The notes: a model not told the origin generated them from the letters alone. Shown: positions 17,558 through 26,138, numbered from the stretch's first letter. The stretch: 28,082 bases of DNA from Promethearchaeota archaeon (GCA_019894875.1 JAGXNR010000034.1:1-28082), one strand, 5' to 3'. Numbers and translations are program-made.

Positions 17558-20237
17558 CGATATCACCAGTGTTGAATTTTTCAATAGCTTTACATGAATG
17601 AGTTTGATAAATAGAGATTTCTGGTTCTTCGAATCTTTCATTACGAGAAAATAATTCATCCCATTTAATTTGGTGCCCATTGAAAATTGGTCCATCAATA
17701 CAGGCAAATTTCGTTATTTCTTTTCCATCTTGAATTATAGTGAGACGACAGCAACCACACATTCCTGTTCCATCTATCATTATTGTATTCAAACTCACAA
17801 ATGTAGGGATGTTTCCGTGCTCTTTCGTATAATCTGATGCATCTCTCATCATATAAGTACATCCAATAAAATAAGCTCTGTCTAAATTAATACCTTGTTT
17901 GTTTATATACTCTAATCCTGTTAAAATTTTACCTTTCAAACCTTTAGACCCATCTGAGGTGCAATATACTATAATATCTGAAATTTCTTCAAACTCTTTT
18001 TCTAAATAGAATAGATTCTCATTTCTTGCTTCTAGAATTACAATAACTTTATTTCCAACAGATTTTAATGCTTTTGCAATTGGATAAATAGCACCATTCC
18101 CATAACAACCACCTGCTAATAAAACGGTACCAAAATTTTTAATCTCGATATCTGTTCCTAAGGGACCCACAACACTATATATATAATCATTAGCAGTAAG
18201 CTCCGTTAATTCCATTGTTGAATATCCTGCTTCTTGATAATAAAGAGTTAAAGTACCTTTATCGGGGTCCCAATCAGAGATCGTTAAAGGGATTCTTTCA
18301 CTTATCTCCTCTTTCATTAATATTATAAAATTACCGGGTTTTGCTTTTCTAGCGATTAGAGGTGCTTCAATCACTAATTGAAAGAAGTTTATAGCAATCT
18401 CCTTATTAGAGATTACTTTAAATCTTGTTTTCATCATTTCCTTTTTCTCTAGCTTAGATAATTCCTCAGAAGTTTTCGGTTTACGATGTTGAATTATATA
18501 TCTTAGATCTTCTACTTGATTTGATATTGACTCCCCACGATATGTAAATGATTCTAATGTTGAATGCTGGGGTATAAATTCGCAAGACTTCTCCTCAAAA
18601 GAATCAGTTGATATATTGAAATTTTCCATTAGAATTTCAGAATCGTGAAAAGTAAAATCATTAAGTTTCTTATTAATTTCCACAGTAACATCAGCAGCAC
18701 TTGAAAAACCGAATTCACTTTCAAATGAGATATCATATATCTTAGCTAACTCACAGAAAATTTCCCAATCTGGTTTTGACTCACCTACTTTTGAGGCAGC
18801 TTGGGAGAAAAAACTTTGTTTTTGTTCATAATAAGTAAAAGTTCCACTATCTTCAACGAAGGTGCATGTTGGAAGAACTACATCAGCTAATTGTAAATCA
18901 TCTGAAGGATAAATATCTTGTAATATTAAATATTCAATGTTCTTGAGAATTTCTGGGTTTTCAATTCTCTCAGTAAGGTATAACGCCTTTATTTTTCCTC
19001 TTTTAATCTCTTTGGCAATATCTACTTGAGATTTCTTGTTATTAAATGTTATATTTGTTAAAACACCTTTAATATTAGCATTTCTCCTGAGATATTGTTC
19101 ATTATACTCGTTGTTTAGAAAAGCTGTTAGAAGGATATTATCAGTTTTTAGAACATTTCTGGCAAATTTATTTAAAATATAAGCCGATTCATTTGATAAA
19201 TCAACTGATGCTAGTATAGCAATTTCTTCGGGTTTAAATCTCGTTAAATTTTCTTTTATGGCGTTGTATACTTCAATCCACCCACTTGGGATTAAAGTAT
19301 TATTAATTTTAATTAATGGGTATTTCAATCTCTGATTTCCATTATTAAATGGTACTATACAGAATCGCCCAAAGACGCATGGATATTTATTATTACTATA
19401 ATTTTCTTGACTTGGGATTGATTCTACTAGCACTTCATTTTGAGAAAAATAATTAAATCTGCACCCTATCCCACAGAAAGCACAAACAGAAGCAGTTTTA
19501 TTGCTATTTTTATCAAACCATTTAGTATTTTTCGACGTTATGGCTCCTGTAGGGCATATATCTACACACGCGCCACAGAATTGACAATTTGAATCGATGA
19601 GAGAGATATTAAAAGCTGTTGATACTATTGTATCATGACCTCGATTAGCAAAATTTATAGCCCCATTCTTTCTTAATTCATTACAAATCCTAACACATTT
19701 ACCACATAAGATACACATATTAGGATCCATTTCTATGAATGGATCATTTCTCTTTAAAGATGAATTTTTATACTCTAATTGATAATCAACATTATCTATT
19801 TCAAGATATTTAGTGATTTTTCTTAAATCACAAGTTTCCTTACTGGAACAAAAGAAGCAACCAAAGGATCTGCCTGCTTTACTTTTACGTCTCCCATCCT
19901 CTTCACATTTATTTTTGTTATCGCATACGAGACAAGAGTAGGGATGTTCACTCAATATTAATTTCAAAACCTCTGTTCTTAATTCTCGAAGTTCATCGTC
20001 ATTTGTGATAATTCTCATATCATTTTGGGCAGGAGTTGAACAAGCTGTAGGATATCCCCTCATACCTTCAACTTTTACAATACAAAGTCTACATCCTCCG
20101 TAAGGAGATAAATTTTCAATATAACAGAGTGTAGGAATGAATATCCCTGCTTTTTTAGCAACTTCTAAAATTGTTTGCCCATCTAAAAATTCGAGTATTG
20201 TATCGTTGATTTTCAGAGTCTTTTTTTTATCACTTAT
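17550..20237 (-). CDS. NuoG-like iron-sulfur protein fused to NfnA/SudB-like flavin reductase domain
   Basis: About 895 residues if reading begins at ATA (20235-20237); the first ATG (20063) would cut the first cluster in half. Residues 38, 49, 52 and 65 (LCY, CRLC, ACS) form a [2Fe-2S] site. H98-P-x-x-C-x-x-C-x5-C111 is the NuoG-type His/Cys3 cluster, followed by an extra C-x-x-C-x5-C set (127-136). C175-C185 and C218-C228 are paired [4Fe-4S] ferredoxin sites. C252, C255, C259 and C287 or C293 resemble the molybdopterin oxidoreductase cluster. Residues ~300-505 are a shortened NuoG/FdhA-like domain (ADVVLPTCTFVEDSGTF) without a recognisable Mo/W active-site residue. Residues ~603-870 are NfnA/SudB: RIPLTISDW, GPLG, GGCYGNGAIYPIA, DGTGMCGCCR and FACIDGP (FAD, NAD(P) and [2Fe-2S] sites). 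It presumably wires the NuoEF part to NfnB. Confidence 0.85.
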   Translation of the reverse strand: MSDKKKTLKINDTILEFLDGQTILEVAKKAGIFIPTLCYIENLSPYGGCRLCIVKVEGMRGYPTACSTPAQNDMRIITNDDELRELRTEVLKLILSEHPYSCLVCDNKNKCEEDGRRKSKAGRSFGCFFCSSKETCDLRKITKYLEIDNVDYQLEYKNSSLKRNDPFIEMDPNMCILCGKCVRICNELRKNGAINFANRGHDTIVSTAFNISLIDSNCQFCGACVDICPTGAITSKNTKWFDKNSNKTASVCAFCGIGCRFNYFSQNEVLVESIPSQENYSNNKYPCVFGRFCIVPFNNGNQRLKYPLIKINNTLIPSGWIEVYNAIKENLTRFKPEEIAILASVDLSNESAYILNKFARNVLKTDNILLTAFLNNEYNEQYLRRNANIKGVLTNITFNNKKSQVDIAKEIKRGKIKALYLTERIENPEILKNIEYLILQDIYPSDDLQLADVVLPTCTFVEDSGTFTYYEQKQSFFSQAASKVGESKPDWEIFCELAKIYDISFESEFGFSSAADVTVEINKKLNDFTFHDSEILMENFNISTDSFEEKSCEFIPQHSTLESFTYRGESISNQVEDLRYIIQHRKPKTSEELSKLEKKEMMKTRFKVISNKEIAINFFQLVIEAPLIARKAKPGNFIILMKEEISERIPLTISDWDPDKGTLTLYYQEAGYSTMELTELTANDYIYSVVGPLGTDIEIKNFGTVLLAGGCYGNGAIYPIAKALKSVGNKVIVILEARNENLFYLEKEFEEISDIIVYCTSDGSKGLKGKILTGLEYINKQGINLDRAYFIGCTYMMRDASDYTKEHGNIPTFVSLNTIMIDGTGMCGCCRLTIIQDGKEITKFACIDGPIFNGHQIKWDELFSRNERFEEPEISIYQTHSCKAIEKFNTGDIDE

Positions 20238-20254
20238 CGTTTAATCACTCCCTT
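20221..20254 (-). promoter_or_regulatory. Start region without ATG/GTG/TTG: SD, ATA codon and A8 run
   Basis: On the minus strand AGGGAGTGA (20254-20246), which spans the previous stop codon, could pair with the ribosome. The reading frame of the [2Fe-2S] domain opens after TAA at 20243-20241. It contains ACG, ATA (20237), CTG (20216) and ATC as its earliest codons but no standard start before residue ~59. A GTG (20233-20231) lies in another frame and would enter the right frame if the following A8 run (20228-20221) were read as A9. Confidence 0.5.
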
Positions 20255-22065
20255 ATTCTTTGTTTTGGTACTTTAGAGATTGAATTATATGGGCATAAAT
20301 TAAAACATACCTCACACCTAATGCATAAATTGGGATTAATATAATGTGGTTCCTTAGAAGTGCCTGTAATCGCTTTAGAAGGACAATTATTTTTACACAC
20401 TTCACATCCAGTGCAAGTGTTTTCATCTATTAAAAATGATATCATATTCTTACAAACAAGAGCTGGGCAACGCTTATCGACTACGTGTGTTTCAAATTCA
20501 TCTTTAAAATACTTTAGAGTTGTAAGAACAGGATTGGGTGCCGTTTGACCTAAACCACATAAACTAGTTTTCTTAACAAGAATAGCTAATTTTTCTAAAC
20601 GTTCTAAGTCGTTTAAATTTGCTTTTCCGTCTTTAATATCTGTAAGGATATCTAACATCCTCTTAGTTCCTATTCTACATGGGACACACTTTCCACAAGA
20701 TTCGTTTTGAGTAAAAGAAATAAAATAATGGGCTAATTCTACCATGCAAGTATCCTCATCTAATACAATGAATCCTCCTGAGCCCATTATAGAACCTAAT
20801 GATGTAATGCTTTCATAATCCATTTTAGTGTCTACAAGCTCCTCAGGAATACAACCTCCTGATGGACCCCCAATTTGAACTGCTTTAAATTTTTTACCAT
20901 TAGGAATACCCCCACCAATATCAAAAACTAACTTATTTATTTTTGTTCCCATTGGAACTTCTACTAAACCTGAATTATTAATTTTTCCGGTTAGAGCCAC
21001 AACGAAAGTCCCAGAAGCATTCTCGGTTCCTATTGAGTTAAACCATTTAGAACCATCCTTAATAATCCTTGGAACATAGGCATAAGTTTTGACATTATTG
21101 ATATTACTAGGTTTACCCCATAATCCTAAGGTAGCAGGGTAAGGAGGTCTAGGTCGAGGCATCCCACGTTTACCCGTAATAGCAGCCATTAACGCGGTTT
21201 CTTCACCACAAACAAAAGCCCCAGCTCCTTTTTTTAATATAATATCAAAATTAAATTCAGAATTAAGAATATTTTTTCCAAGAAGATCATTTTCTCTTGC
21301 TTGATTGAGTGCAATCTCAAGACGCTTGATAGCCAGGGGATATTCAGCTCTAACATATATATAACCATAATTTGCACCTATTGCATATGCAGCAATAATC
21401 ATACCTTCAATAACGCTATGTGGATCAGCTTCTAATAGAGACCGATCCATGAAAGCTCCAGGATCACCCTCATCACCATTAGCGATTATATATTTAGGAA
21501 AACCAATAGCATTACGACAGGCCTGCCATTTTTGTCCTGTTAAAAATCCCCCTCCACCTCTGCCACGTAATCCAGATTTCTTTATTTCCGTAATAATTTC
21601 CTCAGGATCCATATCTCTTAATACTGTCTTAAGCGATAAATAACCCCCCTCATTAATGTAATCGTTAATGTCTTCAGGATTTATCCTCCCACAATATCTC
21701 CTTAAAATTTGCGTTTGTTCTTTATAGAATTGTATATCATCCATATTTCTGATATACTTCCCAGAGATAGGATCTGTATACAACAGATTTTCAACTATGG
21801 TATTTCCAATCAAATGGGATTTAACAATTTCTTCAATATCTTTTGGTTTTAACTTAACATATAATACATTATCTGGTTTTATTATTAATTGTGGTCCAAA
21901 TTGGCAAAACCCTTGACATCCCGTTAGTTTTACCTTTACATGATCAGACAAATTTAAATCTGGTATTAACTCCTTTAATATATCATCAATTCCTTGTGCG
22001 TTTGCAGAATTGCATCCACTCCCCCTACAAATTAAGATGGTTCTCTCAGTCAAAATTTTACTCAT
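20245..22065 (-). CDS. NuoF/HydB-like NADH-binding flavoprotein with extra ferredoxin domain
   Basis: 606 residues, ATG start. Residues ~8-80 are a thioredoxin-like [2Fe-2S] domain (CRGSGC at 13-18, CQGFC at 50-54). Residues ~165-330 are the NADH and FMN fold: GLRGRGGGGFLTGQKW, then NGDEGDPGAFMDR, then AGAFVCGEETAL. Residues ~355-435 are the SLBB-like part. C457-G-K-C-x-x-C463 plus C503 hold the NuoF [4Fe-4S] cluster. Residues 551-561 and 581-591 (CTGCEVCKNNC, CIRCEVCFNLC) are two ferredoxin-type clusters. This architecture is that of HydB/HndC of bifurcating hydrogenases, which is longer than complex I NuoF. It presumably oxidises or reduces NAD(H) at FMN and exchanges electrons with ferredoxin. 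Twenty bases separate it from the NuoE-like gene, and the next gene begins just beyond its stop, so they form one operon. Confidence 0.9.
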   Translation of the reverse strand: MSKILTERTILICRGSGCNSANAQGIDDILKELIPDLNLSDHVKVKLTGCQGFCQFGPQLIIKPDNVLYVKLKPKDIEEIVKSHLIGNTIVENLLYTDPISGKYIRNMDDIQFYKEQTQILRRYCGRINPEDINDYINEGGYLSLKTVLRDMDPEEIITEIKKSGLRGRGGGGFLTGQKWQACRNAIGFPKYIIANGDEGDPGAFMDRSLLEADPHSVIEGMIIAAYAIGANYGYIYVRAEYPLAIKRLEIALNQARENDLLGKNILNSEFNFDIILKKGAGAFVCGEETALMAAITGKRGMPRPRPPYPATLGLWGKPSNINNVKTYAYVPRIIKDGSKWFNSIGTENASGTFVVALTGKINNSGLVEVPMGTKINKLVFDIGGGIPNGKKFKAVQIGGPSGGCIPEELVDTKMDYESITSLGSIMGSGGFIVLDEDTCMVELAHYFISFTQNESCGKCVPCRIGTKRMLDILTDIKDGKANLNDLERLEKLAILVKKTSLCGLGQTAPNPVLTTLKYFKDEFETHVVDKRCPALVCKNMISFLIDENTCTGCEVCKNNCPSKAITGTSKEPHYINPNLCIRCEVCFNLCPYNSISKVPKQRIRE

Positions 22066-22085
22066 TATTCTAAAGATTATATTTG

Positions 22086-22577
22086 TTAATTTTTCTTCAA
22101 ATTCATCATAATTTTTCTGAGCTTTTTTAATGTTAAATCTCCATAAGTTTGTCCATTAATTAAGCACACGGGAGAGATTGCACAACACCCAAAACACGCA
22201 ACAGATTCTATGGAAAACATTTTGTCTTCTGTGGTTTCACCAGATTTTATCCCTAGTTCATTTTCAACGAAATTTAATAAAAGCGGACCCCCTTTGACAT
22301 GGCAAGCTGTACCATCACAGCATATAATGGAGTTTTTTCCCAATTTTGTAAATTTAAACTGCGTATAGAAAGTTGCAATGCTATAAATTTCAGCAAGAGC
22401 AATATTTAATCTATTTGATATATATAACAAAATATTCGAAGGTAAATATTGATAGATTTCTTGGATTTTTTGCAATATTGAAATTAAATTCCCCCTTTCA
22501 CTCTCGAAAGTCTTTAAGATTTCATTAATCTTTGTTTTTTCCTTTTCTTGCATTTCCAAGAAGATTTCTTGAGTCAT
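22086..22577 (-). CDS. NuoE/HydC-like thioredoxin-fold [2Fe-2S] protein
   Basis: 163 residues, ATG at 22575-22577 with GTGATC as Shine-Dalgarno just upstream. Residues ~17-75 are the helical NuoE start (ILQKIQEIYQYLP, then IYSIATFYTQF). Residues 87-92 (CDGTAC) and 128-132 (CFGCC) give the C-x4-C and C-x3-C ligands of the [2Fe-2S] cluster. The length matches NuoE/HydC. It is the first gene of the four-gene redox operon and should dock on the NuoF-like subunit encoded next. The extra cysteines at 86 and 131 are unusual but do not remove a ligand. Confidence 0.9.
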   Translation of the reverse strand: MTQEIFLEMQEKEKTKINEILKTFESERGNLISILQKIQEIYQYLPSNILLYISNRLNIALAEIYSIATFYTQFKFTKLGKNSIICCDGTACHVKGGPLLLNFVENELGIKSGETTEDKMFSIESVACFGCCAISPVCLINGQTYGDLTLKKLRKIMMNLKKN

Positions 22578-22709
22578 TTGATCACAATTCCACGAATATT
22601 AGCTTAGATTGATTAAAGGTTGAATAATTTTTAAGTTTTTGATTATTAATAGCAAGGTAAACACTAAATAATAATATTTTTGACAAATAGAAGATTTATA
22701 TATTTAATC
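22578..22709. promoter_or_regulatory. Divergent promoter region of the redox operon and guaA
   Basis: 132 AT-rich bases between two divergent starts. For the redox operon (minus), AAAACTTAAAAATTATT (about 22624-22640) is a fair BRE/TATA candidate, giving a start near 22600. For guaA (plus), TAAATAATAATATTTTT (about 22664-22680) could direct a nearly leaderless transcript; TTTATATA at 22695-22702 is too close to the ATG unless the leader starts inside the gene. Confidence 0.4.
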
Positions 22710-24269
22710 ATGGATACAATACTCGTCTTAGATTTCGGGGGTCAATATTGTCATCTAATCGCGAGAAGAATTAGAGATTTAGGAGTATACTCAGAAATTC
22801 TACCCTATAATGTTTCCCTTGAAAAAATTAAAACCATAAATCCAAAAGGTATCATTTTATCGGGTGGACCTAATAGTGTTTATGAAAAGGGAAGTCCACA
22901 ATTACCTGAAGAATTCTATAAGTATGTTTCAGATGAAAATATACCTGTATTAGGCATCTGTTATGGACATCATCTAATAGCTCATCATTTTAAAGGAAAA
23001 ATTGAATCACATGACTACAAAGAATATGGTCAAGCCGAACTGAATATAATAAAAGATAAAGGTCTTCTTGAAGGATTTAATAAAATAGAAACAGTATGGA
23101 TGTCTCATGGGGATCAAGTAAAAGAGTTACCGGAAAATTTTAATATATTAGCAAGTACAAGTACTTGTCCAATCGCGGTTTATGCCAACCTCCAAAAAAA
23201 TTTATTTGGTGTCCAGTTTCATCCAGAAGTTGTTCATACACTTAAAGGTAATGTTGTTCTGGAGAATTTTGTTAGTAAGTATGCAAAAGCTAAAAAAGAA
23301 TGGAAATTTGAGAACTGGATTGAACAAACTATACAAGTAATAAACGAAACAGTTGGACCAAATAACAGAGTAATATTGGGATTAAGTGGTGGTGTAGATT
23401 CTACTGTTGCCGCAACCTTAATTCATAGAGCTATTGGAGATAGATTATATAGTATTTTTGTGAATAATGGAGTTCTACGCAAAAATGAAATAAATCAAGT
23501 TCAAGAGTCATTTAGAAATAGATTAAAGTTTAAGAACTTCTACTATGTAGATGCAGAGGAGTTATTCCTGAATAGACTTAAAGATGTTGAAGATCCAGAA
23601 GAGAAGAGACGCATTATAGGACATACATTTATAGAGGTTTTTGAAAAAAAAACCATTGAATTAGAAAAAGAGCATCCTGATATTAAATTTCTCGCTCAAG
23701 GAACGATTTATCCTGATCGCGTTGAAACAAGTGCTACAAGTAATAATTCTGCGAAAATCAAATCACATCATAACTTAACGTTACCCGATGATATGAAGCT
23801 TGAGGTATTAGAACCGTTAAAAGACCTATATAAAGATGAAGTTAGAAAGATAGGAGTAAATTTAGGTTTATCTAAAGAATTAATCAACCGCCATCCCTTT
23901 CCCGGACCAGGATTGGCAGTAAGGATAATTGGATCTATAGATAAGGAGAAGTTGAATATCTTAAGAGATGCCGATGAGATTTTAATTGAAGAAATTCATA
24001 AAGCTGGTGTGTATGATAGCCTTTGGCAAGCTTTCTGTGTATTTCTTCCCATAAAAACTGTTGGAATAATGGGGGATCATCGCACCTATGAAAATATATG
24101 CGCGATTAGAGCAGTAGAATCATTAGATACAATGACTGCCAATTTCGCGAAATTAGATATGAATTTATTAGAAAAAATAGCAACTCGTATCATAAATGAA
24201 GTTAAAGGTATTAATAGAGTTGTATATGATATTTCAAATAAACCCCCAAGTACTATTGAATATGAATAA
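22710..24269 (+). CDS. guaA: GMP synthetase (glutamine-hydrolysing), fused form
   Basis: 519 residues from ATG at 22710. A TTG ten codons upstream (22680) is in frame but would add residues ahead of the conserved start MDTILVLDFGGQY. It converts XMP, ATP and glutamine to GMP. Residues 1-190 are the class I glutamine amidotransferase: the C84 nucleophile in GICYG, and H171 and E173 in FGVQFHPEV. Residues ~200-390 are the ATP pyrophosphatase domain with P-loop SGGVDS (226-231) and YPDRVETSA. The C-terminal dimerisation domain includes HPFPGPGLAVR, DHRTYEN and the terminal KPPSTIEYE. The length is normal. Many archaea encode the two halves as separate genes; here they are one chain. It is divergent from the redox operon. 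Confidence 0.96.
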   Translation: MDTILVLDFGGQYCHLIARRIRDLGVYSEILPYNVSLEKIKTINPKGIILSGGPNSVYEKGSPQLPEEFYKYVSDENIPVLGICYGHHLIAHHFKGKIESHDYKEYGQAELNIIKDKGLLEGFNKIETVWMSHGDQVKELPENFNILASTSTCPIAVYANLQKNLFGVQFHPEVVHTLKGNVVLENFVSKYAKAKKEWKFENWIEQTIQVINETVGPNNRVILGLSGGVDSTVAATLIHRAIGDRLYSIFVNNGVLRKNEINQVQESFRNRLKFKNFYYVDAEELFLNRLKDVEDPEEKRRIIGHTFIEVFEKKTIELEKEHPDIKFLAQGTIYPDRVETSATSNNSAKIKSHHNLTLPDDMKLEVLEPLKDLYKDEVRKIGVNLGLSKELINRHPFPGPGLAVRIIGSIDKEKLNILRDADEILIEEIHKAGVYDSLWQAFCVFLPIKTVGIMGDHRTYENICAIRAVESLDTMTANFAKLDMNLLEKIATRIINEVKGINRVVYDISNKPPSTIEYE

Positions 24270-24276
24270 TTTTTTT
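24270..24276 (+). terminator. T7 tract after guaA
   Basis: Seven T directly follow the TAA stop of guaA, a plausible intrinsic archaeal termination site before the next gene's own promoter. Confidence 0.4.
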
Positions 24277-24293
24277 AAAATGGTAATGATTCT

Positions 24294-24303
24294 AATTTAT
24301 ATT
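24294..24303 (+). promoter_or_regulatory. TATA-like box of the oligopeptidase gene
   Basis: AATTTATATT lies ~27 bases before the ATG at 24326, the distance expected for a leaderless or near-leaderless archaeal transcript. Confidence 0.4.
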
Positions 24304-24325
24304 AATTATAAACATCTTGACAATC

Positions 24326-26116
24326 ATGACTGAAAAAGAAATAAAATGGGATTTTTCTGAGATGTTCTCTGGTATTGACGATCCAAAATTACCAAAGACA
24401 ATGCAAAATCTAAGTAAAGAAGCAGATCAATTCGAAAAGGATTATAAAGGTAAAATCGAATCAAAAATTTTTACTGCAGAGAATTTAAAAGCACTTCTGA
24501 AAAAGATAGAAGACTTTTCGGCAAGAGCTGATGAAGTACAATTATTTTCAACTAACTCTTTCAACGCCAATATGACACTTCCTGAAACTCAAGCTCTTAA
24601 TAATAAATACAGAGAATTTCAGACACAAATTTCTAAAAAGCTCGCATTTATTGATTTAGAAATGGGGAAACTTGTTTATGAAAATAAAGAACTAATTTCT
24701 AATCCTGTATTAGCAAATTATAAACATAATTTAGAAACTATTTATAGGGCATTTCCACATCAGTTAACAGAAATTGAAGAACAAATAATTCTTGAAAAAG
24801 ATCAACATGGTATTAGAGCATGGAGTCAACTACAAGGAGCTTGGCTAAATACAAGAGAATTCAAAGTCAATGTAGAGGGTGAGGAAAAAATTCTTTCTTA
24901 TGGAGAAGCTAATAATCTATTTACCCATCCAGATAGAAACACCAGGATCTCAGCAAATAAAGCTATATATAGTTTACTAGGAAAGGATGAAGAAATTTTT
25001 ACAACTGCTTTACGTAATATTTGCTCTGATTGGGTTAAGAACTCTAAGCATAGAAAATACGATAGTCCAATGCATGATAGTCTCATAGTAAATGATACTA
25101 CTCAAGAAGTAATAGATAGTTTAATACAAACTATTGAAGGGGGTGTAGATGTATATCAAAGATATCTAAGAATTAAAGCTAAACTTCTTAATTTGCCTAA
25201 ATTGACTTGTGCTGATGTTGTCGCCCCTCTTCTAGAAGTGCCTCATAAAAATTATTCCTGGGAAGAAGCTAAGGAACTCATTTTTGAAGCGTTTAATCAG
25301 TTTGATGAATCCTTTGTCGAGTATGCCAAGGATATGTTTGATAAAAACCACATTGATGCGAATATAAGAAAAGGGAAAAGAAATGGTGCTTACTGTGCAG
25401 GATGGTATAAAGGGAAATCTGCCTTCATATTAATGTCATTCAGTGGTGCTTTAAGAGAAGTTTACACTTTGACCCATGAACTAGGACATGCTATACATGA
25501 CTATTTAGCTTCTCGGGAACAGACATATATTAATGTTCATCCAGGATATACTGTTGCAGAAACTGCATCTACATTCGGAGAATTGCTTATGACGGATCTT
25601 TTACTTGAAAAAGCAGAAACAAAAGAAGAAAAAATGGCTATTATCGCACACGTTTTAGATGAAGCTGGTCAAGCCGCTTTTCAAGTAAGTGCTCGCATAT
25701 TTTTTGAAAAAAGCCTATATGATGCTATTGATAAAGGTGAACATTTAGATGGAAAAACCGTTTCAAAATTGTGGTGTGCTGGGAGAGATAAAATATACGG
25801 TGATTCAGTTGAATGGTTTGAAGAAATGGATTGGGAATGGACAATGAAGGGACACTATTACATTCCAAACTTTAGGTTTTATAACTATCCCTATGTTTAT
25901 GCTCAACTATTTGTGTATGCTTTATATCAAACCTATAAGAAAGAAGGTAAAAGTTTTGTTCCTAAATTTAAGAAATTGCTTTCTTCGGGGGGGAGTGTAT
26001 CACCAGAAGAGCTAGGCAACATAGTAGGATTAGATATTTCAAAACCCGACTTTTGGAAACTCGGGATAAAACAATATGAAGACTTTGTGAATCAATTAGA
26101 AAATCTTATAGAATAA
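24326..26116 (+). CDS. pepF: Oligoendopeptidase F-type zinc metallopeptidase (M3 family)
   Basis: 596 residues from ATG at 24326; the TTG at 24317 is a possible but poorer start. The active site is complete: H384-E-L-G-H388 (LTHELGHAIHDYL) and the third zinc ligand E412 in AETASTFGE. The N-terminal ~190 residues match the helical oligopeptidase F domain (KYREFQTQISKKLAFIDLEM, LSYGEANNLFTHPDRNTR). The C-terminal part has NFRFYNYPYVYAQLFVYALY, typical of PepF. No signal peptide is seen, so it should act in the cytosol, cutting short peptides. The length is usual for the family. It has its own likely promoter and a T8 terminator, so it is probably monocistronic. Confidence 0.94.
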   Translation: MTEKEIKWDFSEMFSGIDDPKLPKTMQNLSKEADQFEKDYKGKIESKIFTAENLKALLKKIEDFSARADEVQLFSTNSFNANMTLPETQALNNKYREFQTQISKKLAFIDLEMGKLVYENKELISNPVLANYKHNLETIYRAFPHQLTEIEEQIILEKDQHGIRAWSQLQGAWLNTREFKVNVEGEEKILSYGEANNLFTHPDRNTRISANKAIYSLLGKDEEIFTTALRNICSDWVKNSKHRKYDSPMHDSLIVNDTTQEVIDSLIQTIEGGVDVYQRYLRIKAKLLNLPKLTCADVVAPLLEVPHKNYSWEEAKELIFEAFNQFDESFVEYAKDMFDKNHIDANIRKGKRNGAYCAGWYKGKSAFILMSFSGALREVYTLTHELGHAIHDYLASREQTYINVHPGYTVAETASTFGELLMTDLLLEKAETKEEKMAIIAHVLDEAGQAAFQVSARIFFEKSLYDAIDKGEHLDGKTVSKLWCAGRDKIYGDSVEWFEEMDWEWTMKGHYYIPNFRFYNYPYVYAQLFVYALYQTYKKEGKSFVPKFKKLLSSGGSVSPEELGNIVGLDISKPDFWKLGIKQYEDFVNQLENLIE

Positions 26117-26130
26117 ATTATTCTTTCATA

Positions 26131-26138
26131 TTTTTTTT
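26131..26138 (+). terminator. T8 tract after pepF
   Basis: Eight T start 14 bases after the stop codon of the oligopeptidase gene, in AT-rich sequence. This is a likely transcription stop. Confidence 0.4.

Noticed and set aside
17558..17707. N-terminal 50-residue extension of the NfnB-like gene from ATG 17707
   Set aside because: It overlaps the preceding gene by ~150 bases in another frame, has no family similarity, and a better start with a ribosome site lies at 17557.
20063..20063. ATG at 20063 as the start of the NuoG/NfnA fusion
   Set aside because: Upstream codons in the same frame encode three of the four [2Fe-2S] ligands and the typical ferredoxin-fold start, so this ATG is internal.
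17550..20237. Molybdenum or tungsten formate dehydrogenase alpha subunit
   Set aside because: The domain is far too short and I see no Sec/Cys plus His active site; the remaining pattern fits a NuoG-like relic.
16142..22577. Electron-bifurcating hydrogenase or complex I operon
   Set aside because: There is no H-cluster or NiFe subunit and no membrane subunit in or next to the operon.
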